Part shown: piece after piece, positions 7,526 to 15,598 of the stretch
Position numbering within the stretch: the stretch's first letter is position 1
Layout of the letters: each line of letters begins with the position of its first letter
Source: Geothrix fermentans DSM 14018
GTDB taxonomy: Bacteria > Acidobacteriota > Holophagae > Holophagales > Holophagaceae
Assembly: GCF_000428885.1 (NCBI RefSeq)
Contig: NZ_AUAU01000027.1
Location: 1 to 46,659, forward strand
Direction of reading: 5' to 3'
Length of the DNA stretch: 46,659 nucleotides
The notes under the pieces: model-generated
The model's input: only the letters and a program-made list of their open reading frames with translations
Database searches by the model: none
What the model was told of the DNA's origin: nothing
Program-made: the position numbers and the translations under genes

Positions 7526-9385
7526 ATGACCCATCCCACCTTCCAGCAGGCCCTCGACGGGGGCGAGTGCTTCCTCTTCGACGGGAGCACGGCCACGGCC
7601 CTGCACGACCGCGGCATCACCCTCCAGCGCAGCTTCGAGGAGTGCAACCTCAAGGCGCCGGACCTGCTGCTGGCCATCCATGGCGAGTTCCTGGCGGCGG
7701 GCGCCCAGGTGCTCACCACCAACACCTGGGGCGCCAACCGGCTCAAGCTCGCCGCCCGCGGACTGGAGGGCCAGCTGGACGCCATCAACCGCGAGGGGGT
7801 GGCCCTGGCGAAGCAGGCCATCGCCCAGCAGGGCAGCCGGGCCTGGGTGGCGGGCTGCATCGGCCCCCTGGGCGTGCGGATCGAGCCCTGGGGGCCCACG
7901 TCCTTTGACGAGGCCCGGGCCCTCTTCCGCGAGCAGGCCCAGCCGCTGGTCGAAGCGGGGGTGGACCTCCTGGTGCTCGAGGGATTCGAGGACCTGAACG
8001 AGGTCCATCAGGCCATCCTGGCCGCCAAGGAGGCCGGGAGCCTCCCGGTCGCCGCCCTGATGACCACCAACGATGACGGCCAGGCCCTCTTCGGCGCGGA
8101 ACCCGAGTGGTTCATCAAGCAGCTGGACACCTGGGGCGCGGACCTGGTGGGCCTCATCGGCGGCAACGGGCCGGCGCCCCACCTGCGCCTGCTGGAGCGC
8201 CTGAAGTCGGTGACCGCCAAGCCCATCGTCCTCCAGCCGAACCCGGGCCTGCCCCACCAGGTGGACGGCCGCCTCATCTACGGGGCCAGCCCCGAGTACC
8301 TGGGCGGCTTCGCGGCCCGCGCCCTGGCGGCGGGGGCTCGCGCCGTGGGCGGGTGCAGCGGCACCACGCCCGCCCATATCCGCGCCATGCGGGGCTCCTT
8401 TCGCCAGGAGCGGGCCTTCGTGCAGGGCGGAGGCGGCTTCGAGCTGAAGCCCCACGAGCAGCCCCAGCCGGAAGTCCCCTTCGCCTACCGCAGCCGCTTC
8501 AGCCTCAAGCTGGCCCAGGGCGAGTTCACCCACACCGTGGAGCTGGTGCCGCCCAAGGGCATGGAGTACGACAAGCTCGTGGCCAAGACGCGCCAGTGCC
8601 GGGCCCTGGGCGTGGACGCCATCAACGTGCCCGACGGCCCCCGCGCCATGGCCCGCATGTCGGCCCTGGCCACGGCCCTCATCATCGAGCAGCAGGTGGG
8701 GCTGGAGACCATCCTCCACTACGCCTGCCGCGACCGGAACCTGCTGGGCATGCAGAGCGACCTGCTGGGAGCCGCCGGCCTGGGCCTGCGGAACATCCTG
8801 GCCGTCACCGGCGATCCTCCGAAGCTGGGCCCCTACCCCCAGGCCACGGCGGTCTTCGACGTGGACGCCATCGGCCTCGTGAACATGCTCAAGCGCCTGA
8901 ACACGGGCCTCGACCTGGGCGGCGCCAGCATCGGCAAGCCCACCTCCTTCAGCGTGGGCGTGGGCGCCAACCCCGTGGCCCCGGATCCGGAGCGCGAGAA
9001 GGCCCGCTTCCGCTACAAGGTGGAGGCCGGCGCCCAGTGGGCCATCACCCAGCCCGTCTTCGACGCCGACAGCCTCTTCCGCTTCCTCGATTTCGCGGAG
9101 ACCGTGGCCCCGGGCCTGCCCGTCATCGCGGGCATCTGGCCCTTCAAGAGCCTGCGCAACGCCGAGTTCATGGCCAACGAGGTGCCCGGCGCCTACGTGC
9201 CTCCCACCGTGCTCGCCCGCATGGCCAAGTGGCCCACGGCCGAGGACCAGGTCAAGGAGGGCCTGGCCATCGCCCAGGAGGTCATCGCGACCATCCGCCC
9301 CCGCATCCGCGGCCTCCAGCTCAGCGCCCCCTTCGGCCAAGTGGAACTCGTCGCGCCGCTGCTGCCGAAACGGGAGGTCGCATGA
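7526..9385 (+). CDS. Fused homocysteine S-methyltransferase-like / methylenetetrahydrofolate reductase
   Basis: The protein has 619 residues, the usual size of the YitJ-type fusion. Residues about 10-295 form a homocysteine-methyltransferase barrel (EFLAAGAQVLTTNTWGANR, GGCSGTTPAHI); residues about 330-610 are a MetF domain (THTVELVPPKG, ETILHYACRDRN, NILAVTGDPPK, WAITQPVFD) that reduces 5,10-methylene-THF to 5-methyl-THF on FAD. The methyltransferase half lacks two of the three cysteines that bind catalytic Zn in this family: the first (NC...GP in the MetH downstream) is replaced in LIGGNGP, and the CC pair is CS. It may therefore be inactive or have another role, leaving MTHFR as the main function. 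It follows a SAM riboswitch and overlaps the ferredoxin gene by 4 nt. Confidence 0.9.
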   Translation: MTHPTFQQALDGGECFLFDGSTATALHDRGITLQRSFEECNLKAPDLLLAIHGEFLAAGAQVLTTNTWGANRLKLAARGLEGQLDAINREGVALAKQAIAQQGSRAWVAGCIGPLGVRIEPWGPTSFDEARALFREQAQPLVEAGVDLLVLEGFEDLNEVHQAILAAKEAGSLPVAALMTTNDDGQALFGAEPEWFIKQLDTWGADLVGLIGGNGPAPHLRLLERLKSVTAKPIVLQPNPGLPHQVDGRLIYGASPEYLGGFAARALAAGARAVGGCSGTTPAHIRAMRGSFRQERAFVQGGGGFELKPHEQPQPEVPFAYRSRFSLKLAQGEFTHTVELVPPKGMEYDKLVAKTRQCRALGVDAINVPDGPRAMARMSALATALIIEQQVGLETILHYACRDRNLLGMQSDLLGAAGLGLRNILAVTGDPPKLGPYPQATAVFDVDAIGLVNMLKRLNTGLDLGGASIGKPTSFSVGVGANPVAPDPEREKARFRYKVEAGAQWAITQPVFDADSLFRFLDFAETVAPGLPVIAGIWPFKSLRNAEFMANEVPGAYVPPTVLARMAKWPTAEDQVKEGLAIAQEVIATIRPRIRGLQLSAPFGQVELVAPLLPKREVA

Positions 9386-9669
9386 GCGTGAAGGTCCACT
9401 TCCTCCTGGAGGATCTGCTGGTGGAGGCGCCGGAGGGGACGCCGCTGCAGGCCATCGCCGATGCCGCCGGCGCCGACATCACCTTCGGCTGCCGCACGGG
9501 CTCCTGCGGCACCTGCCGGGTGCGCGTGGCCGAGGGCCTGGACCGGTGCAGCGACATGGGCGCCGAGGAGCGGGACTTCCTGAAGGGCCTGGACGCGCCC
9601 CCCGACCAGCGCCTGGCCTGCCAGGTGACCGTCCAGGGGGACGTCGATATCGAATACCTGGGTCTTTAG
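9382..9669 (+). CDS. Small plant-type 2Fe-2S ferredoxin
   Basis: The protein has 95 residues with the plant/adrenodoxin-type cluster pattern: Cys37, Cys42, Cys45 (CRTGSCGTC) and Cys80 (RLACQVTV). The ATG overlaps the stop of the upstream reductase (ATGA), so the two are translationally coupled and probably made in fixed ratio. That placement suggests it delivers or accepts electrons for the MTHFR domain, or serves reductive reactivation of the cobalamin enzyme MetH encoded next. Both roles are inference; the cluster type is seen directly. Confidence 0.9.
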   Translation: MSVKVHFLLEDLLVEAPEGTPLQAIADAAGADITFGCRTGSCGTCRVRVAEGLDRCSDMGAEERDFLKGLDAPPDQRLACQVTVQGDVDIEYLGL

Positions 9670-9776
9670 CCACGGATGAACACAGATGAACACGGATAAG
9701 CATTCGCGAGGACAACGCCTCATGCGCGAGCCAGTTCTTCGCTCTTCCATCTGGGTTCATCCGTGTTCATCCGTGG
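9670..9776 (+). repeat. Imperfect inverted repeat (intergenic, dispersed-repeat type)
   Basis: Two 28-nt arms at 9670-9697 and 9749-9776 are reverse complements with three mismatches. Each arm is itself a tandem of the word GGATGAACAC or GATGAACAC. The pattern resembles the 'CACAGATGAACACAGAT' repeats scattered between genes in many environmental bacterial genomes (from memory). It fills nearly the whole gap between the ferredoxin gene and metH and could form a long hairpin in RNA. No terminator U-tract follows it. Confidence 0.75.
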
Positions 9777-9794
9777 CGAATTAAGGGCTTAGCC

Positions 9795-12700
9795 ATGACC
9801 ACCCTCGACACGCTCCTCCGCGACAAGGTGCTGCTGCTGGACGGCGGCATGGGGACCCAGATCTTCGCCCGCTCTCCCACCCTGGAGGACTACGGCGGCG
9901 CGGCGCTTGAAGGCTGCGTGGACCTGCTCACGGAGCGCCGCCCCCAGTGGATCCGCGAGATCCACGAGAGCTACTTCAAGGCCGGAGCCGACGCCGTGGA
10001 GACCAACACCTTCGGGGCGAACCCGCTGGTGCTGGGCGAGTTCGGCCTCTCGGACAGGGCCTACGCGCTGAACGTGCAGGCTGCCTCCCTCGCCCGGGAG
10101 GTGGCCCGCAGCTTCGACCGGCCCCGCTTCGTCATCGGTTCCGTGGGCCCGGGCACCAAGCTCATCACGCTCGGCCACGTGGGCTACGCGGAGCTGCTGG
10201 CCTCGTACCGCGTTCAGATGGAGGGCCTGCTGGATGGCGGCGCCGATGCCGTCCTCATCGAAACCTGCCAGGACCTGGGCCAGATCAAGGTGGCCGTGCG
10301 GGCCGCCAGGGAAGCCATGGCCGCGAAGCGGCGCCGGGTCCCGCTCTGGGTCCAGGCCACCGTGGAGACCACGGGCACGCTGCTGGTGGGCTCGGACATC
10401 GCCGCCGTGCTCACCAGCGTGGAACCGCTCGGCATCGACGTGCTGGGCCTCAACTGCGCCACGGGCCCCGACGAGATGCACGCCCACCTCCAGACCCTCT
10501 CGGAAGCCAGCCCCTTCCGCATCAGCTGCCTGCCCAATGCGGGCCTGCCGGTGAACGTGGACGGCCAGGTGGTCTACCCCCTCCACCCTGCTGCCTTCGC
10601 CCCCAAGGTGCTGCACGCGGCCTCGGAGTTCGGACTCGCCATCGTGGGCGGCTGCTGCGGCACCACGCCGGACCACATCGAGGCGCTGGCCGCCGGCGTG
10701 GAGAAGCTGAACCCGCCGAAGCGCACGCCGAAGCTTGAGCGCAGCGCCGCCAGCCTCTACCAGAGCGTGGCCCTCCGGCAGGAGCCCGCGCCCCTCATCG
10801 TGGGCGAGCGGACGAACGCGAACGGCTCCAAGAAGTTCCGCGACCTGCTGGCCGCCGAGGACTGGGACGGCATGATCGCCCTGGCCAAGGAGCAGCAGAA
10901 GGAGGGCGCCCACCTGCTGGATCTCTGCGTCGCCTACGTGGGCCGCGACGAGGTGCGCGACGCGGACGAGCTGCTGGGCCGGCTGGCCACCCAGATCACC
11001 CTGCCCCTGATGATCGACAGCACCGAGGTGCCGGTCATCGAGCGGGCCCTCCAGCGCAGTCCCGGCAAGTGCGTGGTGAACTCCATCAACTTCGAGGATG
11101 GCGAAGGCAAGGCCCGGAAGATCCTGGACCTGTGCAAGACCTACGGCGCCGCCGTGGTGGCCCTCACCATCGACGAGCGGGGCATGGCCAAGACCCGCGA
11201 GGAGAAGCTGGCCGTGGCGAAGCGCCTGCACGCCCTGGTCGTGGACGAGTACGGGATGGATCCCGGCGACCTCATCATCGATCCCCTCACCTTCACCCTG
11301 GGCAGCGGCGACGAGGAGTTCCGCGGCTCCGCCGTGGAGACCCTGGAGGCCCTGAAGCTCATCAAGGCCGAGCTGCCCGGCGTCATGACCATGCTCGGCG
11401 TGAGCAACGTGAGCTTCGGCCTGAACCCCGCGGCCCGCCACGTGCTCAATGCGCTGATGCTCTACCACGGCGTGAAGCACGGCCTGGACCTGGCCATCTT
11501 CAACGCCTCGAAGGTGCTGCCCGTCGCCAAGATCGACTCCGAGGACCGCCGCATGGTCGAGGACCTGATCTTCGATCGGCGTGCGGACGGCTACGATCCC
11601 CTCAAGGCCGTGCTGGCCCGCTTCAGCGACCGCAAAGCCAGCCTCGCCGACGACCGCCGCGCCGACCTGCCGGTGCTGGAGCGCCTGCATCGCGGTATCC
11701 TCGACGGCGAGAAGCAGGCCATCCTGGCGGACGTGGATGAGGCTCTGAGGGACCACGACCCCCTGAAGCTCATCAACGAGGTGCTGCTGGGGGCCATGAA
11801 GGTGGTGGGCGAGCGCTTCGGGGCCGGCGAGATGCAGCTGCCCTTCGTGCTGGAGAGCGCCGAGGCCATGAAGGCCGCCATCAAGCGCATCGAACCGCAC
11901 CTGCCCCGGGAATCCACCTACCAGAAGGGCCGCATCCTGCTGGCCACCGTGAAGGGCGACGTCCACGACATCGGCAAGAACCTGGTGGACATCATCCTCA
12001 GCAACAATGGCTTCGAGGTGCGGAACCTGGGCATCAAGCAGCCCATCGAAGCCATCCTCAAGGAACTGGAGGCCTGGCCCGCGGACGCCATCGGGCTCTC
12101 GGGCCTGCTGGTGAAGTCCACGGTCATCATGAAGGAGAACCTGCACTTCCTGGAGGAGCAGGCCCAGCGCGTGCCCGTCATCCTGGGCGGCGCGGCCCTC
12201 ACCCGCGACTACGTGGAGGGCGACTGCCGGCGCTCCTACTCGGGGGCGGTGCTCTACGCGGAGGATGCCTTCGAGGGGCTGCGGCACATGCAGGCGCTGG
12301 TGTCCGGCGACAGCGTCGTTCCGGCGCCGGCTCCAGCCGCATCCGCGGCTGGAGAAATCAAAATCATCAAACGAGGAGCAGCCTCGGTTCCGCTCACGGA
12401 AGCGGGGCAGAGCAGCTGGGTGCGCCAGGATGCGCCAACGCCGCAGCCGCCCTTCTGGGGGGTGCGGGAGCTGGCGGACGCGCCGATCGACCTGTTCGAG
12501 TTCCTGGACGAGTTCGCCCTGGTGCGGAACCGCTGGGGCTTCAGCCAGGGCGCGCAAAGCGACGAAGCCTTCGCCGCCGTGCTGCGGGACAAGGCCGAGC
12601 CCCAGCTTGCCGCCTGGAAGGCGCGCCTGGCCGCGGCCCCGCTCTTCCAGCCGAAGGCCCGCTACGGCTACTTCCCCGTTCGGGCCGAGGGGGACGCGCT

Positions 12701-13217
12701 GCGTGTGCTCGATCCCGCGGATCGCACCCGGACCCTCGCCGTGCTCGGCTTCCCGCGCCAGGGAGCGGGTAGGAGGCTCTGCATCGCGGATTTCTTCAGG
12801 GCCGACCGAACCGATGTGCTGGCCCTCCAGCTCGTCACCCTGGGCCAAGCGGCCGCGGACCACGCGGCGAAGCTCTACCGGGAGGACGGCTACGCGGACT
12901 ACTTCGCCTTCCACGGCCTGGCCACGGAGCTGACGGAGGCCTATGCGGAGCGGCTCCACGCCCGCATCCGCCGGGAGCTGAGCATCCACCACAAGGACCT
13001 TCCGGGCCGCGCCCTCTTCGCCCAGGGCTACCAGGGTTCGCGCTACTCCTACGGCTATCCCGCCTGCCCCGACCTCGAAGGCAACGGACCCATCCTCGAC
13101 CTGTTGCGCGGCGCCGAGATCGGCGTCCACCTCAGCGACAGCCACCAGATGGATCCCGAGTACAGCACCAGCGCGCTCGTGGCCTGGCATCCCCAGGCGC
13201 GGTACTTCTCCGTCTAG
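9795..13217 (+). CDS. metH: Cobalamin-dependent methionine synthase
   Basis: A complete four-module MetH of 1140 residues that transfers the methyl group of 5-methyl-THF to homocysteine via cobalamin. The N-terminal homocysteine domain has all three Zn cysteines: Cys221 (GLNCATGP) and Cys287/Cys288 (GGCCGTTP). The pterin domain begins near IVGERTNANGSKKF (about 335). The B12 domain has the Asp722-x-His724-x-x-Gly727 motif (DVHDIG) whose His ligates cobalt. The C-terminal AdoMet-binding activation domain is present with YGYPAC (1086-1091). AAGGGC a few nt upstream can act as ribosome binding site. Its own leader has no riboswitch, so it may be co-transcribed from the riboswitch at 7.35 kb. Its stop overlaps the convergent oxidoreductase stop. 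Confidence 0.97.
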   Translation: MTTLDTLLRDKVLLLDGGMGTQIFARSPTLEDYGGAALEGCVDLLTERRPQWIREIHESYFKAGADAVETNTFGANPLVLGEFGLSDRAYALNVQAASLAREVARSFDRPRFVIGSVGPGTKLITLGHVGYAELLASYRVQMEGLLDGGADAVLIETCQDLGQIKVAVRAAREAMAAKRRRVPLWVQATVETTGTLLVGSDIAAVLTSVEPLGIDVLGLNCATGPDEMHAHLQTLSEASPFRISCLPNAGLPVNVDGQVVYPLHPAAFAPKVLHAASEFGLAIVGGCCGTTPDHIEALAAGVEKLNPPKRTPKLERSAASLYQSVALRQEPAPLIVGERTNANGSKKFRDLLAAEDWDGMIALAKEQQKEGAHLLDLCVAYVGRDEVRDADELLGRLATQITLPLMIDSTEVPVIERALQRSPGKCVVNSINFEDGEGKARKILDLCKTYGAAVVALTIDERGMAKTREEKLAVAKRLHALVVDEYGMDPGDLIIDPLTFTLGSGDEEFRGSAVETLEALKLIKAELPGVMTMLGVSNVSFGLNPAARHVLNALMLYHGVKHGLDLAIFNASKVLPVAKIDSEDRRMVEDLIFDRRADGYDPLKAVLARFSDRKASLADDRRADLPVLERLHRGILDGEKQAILADVDEALRDHDPLKLINEVLLGAMKVVGERFGAGEMQLPFVLESAEAMKAAIKRIEPHLPRESTYQKGRILLATVKGDVHDIGKNLVDIILSNNGFEVRNLGIKQPIEAILKELEAWPADAIGLSGLLVKSTVIMKENLHFLEEQAQRVPVILGGAALTRDYVEGDCRRSYSGAVLYAEDAFEGLRHMQALVSGDSVVPAPAPAASAAGEIKIIKRGAASVPLTEAGQSSWVRQDAPTPQPPFWGVRELADAPIDLFEFLDEFALVRNRWGFSQGAQSDEAFAAVLRDKAEPQLAAWKARLAAAPLFQPKARYGYFPVRAEGDALRVLDPADRTRTLAVLGFPRQGAGRRLCIADFFRADRTDVLALQLVTLGQAAADHAAKLYREDGYADYFAFHGLATELTEAYAERLHARIRRELSIHHKDLPGRALFAQGYQGSRYSYGYPACPDLEGNGPILDLLRGAEIGVHLSDSHQMDPEYSTSALVAWHPQARYFSV

Positions 13218-15220
13218 GACCGCCTCACGTCGATGCGGTGGTCGTAGAAAGTGCTGCCGCCGCCGCGGTCTGTGAGCCGCTGGCTGGTGAGCGCGTTGAC
13301 GGTGGCGCGTCCCTTGGAGAAGGCGGACCAGGCCACGCCTTCCACCACCGCGACGCCTTCCGGAACGCGCTCGGTGACCTCGGCGGTCAGGCGCACCTCC
13401 CCCCGGCCGTTGAAGGCTGTGACCTCATCACCACTGGAAATGCCGCGGGCGGCTGCGTCTCCGGCCGAAAGCCGGATCGTCGCCGCGACCTGCCGTGCCG
13501 GCAGGTCCTCCCGCTCCTGGAAGGTGCTGTTCAGGCTGTAGAGCGAGGGTGCCGTCACCAGGGCCAGGGGCTCCGGATCCCCCTCGGCGTGGCTGGGAAG
13601 GGGCCGGGGCAGGGGCTCGGGCTCCCTCGCGTTGAGGATCTCCACCTTGCCGCTGGGCGTGCCGAAGGGCGGCGGCAGAGCCGGCGGGCTCAGGCGGGCC
13701 GGGCGGCCCTCGGCGAGGGCGGCCCGCTCCGGGTCCGTGAGCCAGGGACTTGGATCGACCAGCAGGGCCTCGATGAGGTCGTCCTCGCTCTGCCTGAAGA
13801 AGGGCTCTTCGAGGCCCATGCGCTCCGCCAAGGCCTGGAAGGTCCGCCAGTTGGAGCGGGCCTCGCCCTGGGGCGGGAGGGCCGCCGCCACCTTCTGGAC
13901 ACCATAGTGGCCGTAGGCGCGGTAGAGGTCCGGATGCTCGAGGGAGCTGGTGGCGGGCAGCACCAGGTCCGCATAGCGGGCCGTGTCCGTGAGGAACCGC
14001 TCGTGGACCACGGTGAACAGGTCCTCCCGCAGCAGCCCCGCCCGCACGGCGCCCTGGTCCGGCGTCACCGCCGCGGGGTTGGAGTGGTAGACGTAGAGGG
14101 CCTTCACCGGCGGATCCATGGCGGGGTCCAGTGCCTCCCCCAGCCGGTTCATGTTCACCAGGCGCGTGGGGCCGGGCTGGAAGTCCTCTCTCAGGAGCTT
14201 CGCCATGGGGAAGACGCCGGCGGTGGACGTGCCCAGGAAGGCGCCGCCCGCGGGCTTGAGGTAGGCGCCCACCAGGGCCGGCAGGCAGAGGATGAGCCGC
14301 GTGGTCATGGCCCCGTTGCCGTAGCGCGTGATGCCGCCTCCCAGCTGGATCTGCGGATTCTCCGCGCGGCCGTAGGCCGCTGCGAAGGCGCGCAGCGTGG
14401 CCTCGTCCACACCGGTCTTCGCGGCCACCACCGCCGGCGGGTACTGGGGGAGCACCTCGCGGGCGAAGGCCTCGAAGCCCAGGACGTGGCGGTCCAGGAA
14501 GATGCGGTCGAGATCGCCGGCCTCCAGCAGGAGGTGCATGACACCCGCCGCCAGCACGCCGTCGGTGCCGGGCCGCACGAGGATCACGTGGTCGGCGTGG
14601 TCCGTGGTGGCGGTGCGGTAGGTCTCCACGGCCCACACTTTCGCACCGCGCCGCCGCGCCTCGCGCACCCGCTGGAAGCCGTGGAGGTTCGTGGCCAGGG
14701 CGTGGAGGCCCCAGAGCACCACCAGGTCCGCCCCCAGGACGGCCTCGGGATCGGGGGCCGGCGTGCTGCCCAGCACCGCGGCCAGGCCCGCGCCCTTGGC
14801 GGGCGTGCAGATGGTGCGGTCCAGGCGGGAGGCTCCGAGGCGGTGGAAGAAGGGGTGGCCGGCGTTCCGCTGCACCAGCCCCATGGTGCCCGCGTAGGAG
14901 TAGGGCAGGATGGCCTCGCCGCCCCACTGCCCGAGGATGTCCCTCCAGCGGGCGGCGATCTCGTCGAGGGTCTCCTCCCAGGAGACGGGCTCGAAGGCGC
15001 CCTCGCCCTTGGGCCCGACCCGGCGCAGCGGTGTCGTCAGGCGCAGATCCGAGTGCACGCTGCGCTCGTAGTGGGCCATCTTGGGACAGAGGGTGCCCCG
15101 GTTGTAGGGGTGGTCCGGATCCCCGCGGACCCCCACCGCACGGCCCGCCTCGACCTCCACCAGCATCCCGCAGGCGTCGGGGCAATCGAAGGGACAGACG
15201 GAACGCCGCAGCTCGGCCAA
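13214..15220 (-). CDS. Molybdopterin-dependent oxidoreductase with N-terminal 4Fe-4S site
   Basis: The protein has 668 residues and belongs to the DMSO-reductase superfamily. Cys9, Cys13, Cys17 and Cys45 (CPFDCPDACG, LCPK) give the N-terminal 4Fe-4S motif; PVSWEETLDEIAARW, the cofactor-contact segments RYADLVLPATSS and, near the C-terminus, a molydopterin-dinucleotide-binding domain (PARQVAATIRLSAGDAAARGI) are recognisable. No Tat signal is visible, so it should be cytoplasmic. It stands alone, without a partner electron-transfer or membrane subunit, so substrate and electron partner cannot be named; formate dehydrogenase-like or polysulfide reductase-like activity are possibilities. It converges with metH, with overlapping TAG stops, and is divergent from the met riboswitch operon. 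Confidence 0.85.
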   Translation of the reverse strand: MAELRRSVCPFDCPDACGMLVEVEAGRAVGVRGDPDHPYNRGTLCPKMAHYERSVHSDLRLTTPLRRVGPKGEGAFEPVSWEETLDEIAARWRDILGQWGGEAILPYSYAGTMGLVQRNAGHPFFHRLGASRLDRTICTPAKGAGLAAVLGSTPAPDPEAVLGADLVVLWGLHALATNLHGFQRVREARRRGAKVWAVETYRTATTDHADHVILVRPGTDGVLAAGVMHLLLEAGDLDRIFLDRHVLGFEAFAREVLPQYPPAVVAAKTGVDEATLRAFAAAYGRAENPQIQLGGGITRYGNGAMTTRLILCLPALVGAYLKPAGGAFLGTSTAGVFPMAKLLREDFQPGPTRLVNMNRLGEALDPAMDPPVKALYVYHSNPAAVTPDQGAVRAGLLREDLFTVVHERFLTDTARYADLVLPATSSLEHPDLYRAYGHYGVQKVAAALPPQGEARSNWRTFQALAERMGLEEPFFRQSEDDLIEALLVDPSPWLTDPERAALAEGRPARLSPPALPPPFGTPSGKVEILNAREPEPLPRPLPSHAEGDPEPLALVTAPSLYSLNSTFQEREDLPARQVAATIRLSAGDAAARGISSGDEVTAFNGRGEVRLTAEVTERVPEGVAVVEGVAWSAFSKGRATVNALTSQRLTDRGGGSTFYDHRIDVRRS

Positions 15221-15299
15221 GGATCCCCCAGGGTGGCGGGCCGCGGCCCTCGTCCCACTATACGGCGGCGGGAATGCGATCCACCCCTGCGAAAGCCCC

Positions 15300-15327
15300 T
15301 TGACCCCGCCGGGGGGCCTGCCAGACT
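15300..15327 (+). promoter_or_regulatory. Candidate sigma-70 promoter of the metY-metA-aspartokinase operon
   Basis: TTGACC (15300-15305) and CAGACT (15322-15327) are separated by 16 nt. Predicted transcription would begin near 15334, shortly before the first paired strand of the riboswitch at 15347. The -10 match is weak, but a TTGRCM...YAGACT pattern also precedes rimP in this window. Confidence 0.45.
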
Positions 15328-15346
15328 GAAAGCTGTCACGAGATCC

Positions 15347-15490
15347 TTGTCAGTTCCATAGCGAGTTATCCAGAAAGGTGGAGGGACGGGCCCTGTGAAA
15401 CCTTGGCAACCTGCGAAAGCAAGGTGCCAATTCCTGCCGTGAGCGCGCGAGCGATTCATGGAGAGATGTCGAGCTGTGTCGAACTGACAA
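15347..15490 (+). promoter_or_regulatory. SAM-I (S-box) riboswitch of the metY operon
   Basis: The core words match the first riboswitch nearly base for base (AAGGTGGAGGGA, GGCCCTGTGAAACC, TTGGCAACC, AAGGTGCCAATTCCTGC). P1 uses TATC (15367-15370) with GATG near 15465. A perfect 10-bp outer helix joins TTGTCAGTTC (15347-15356) with GAACTGACAA (15481-15490), enclosing the whole aptamer. The intrinsic terminator begins 3 nt later. SAM binding should favour termination, lowering expression of the methionine genes when methionine is plentiful. The upstream gap 15221-15346 shows only the candidate promoter. Confidence 0.95.
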
Positions 15491-15493
15491 CAT

Positions 15494-15535
15494 GCCGAAG
15501 GGGCCCGAGCGATCGGGCCCCTTCGGCTTTTGCTT
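15494..15535 (+). terminator. Riboswitch-controlled intrinsic terminator
   Basis: A perfect 15-bp stem (GCCGAAGGGGCCCGA, 15494-15508, with 15513-15527) closes a GCGA tetraloop and is followed by TTTTGCTTTT. It lies between the SAM aptamer and metY, so it is the expression platform. The aptamer words GGGCCC (15388-15393) and CCTTGGC (15401-15407) could pair with its 5' half as an antiterminator. Confidence 0.95.
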
Positions 15536-15598
15536 TTCCTGGACTTGCTTTGGACGACGAGGCCTCGGCCTTCCCAACCTGCCTTTCCAGGAGCCGCC

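Noticed and set aside
9670-9776. Terminator between ferredoxin and metH
   Set aside because: The inverted repeat has no U-tract and its arms are typical of dispersed repeats.
9789-13190. Long minus-strand open frame opposite metH
   Set aside because: An antisense artefact of high G/C third positions; metH is complete and certain on the other strand.
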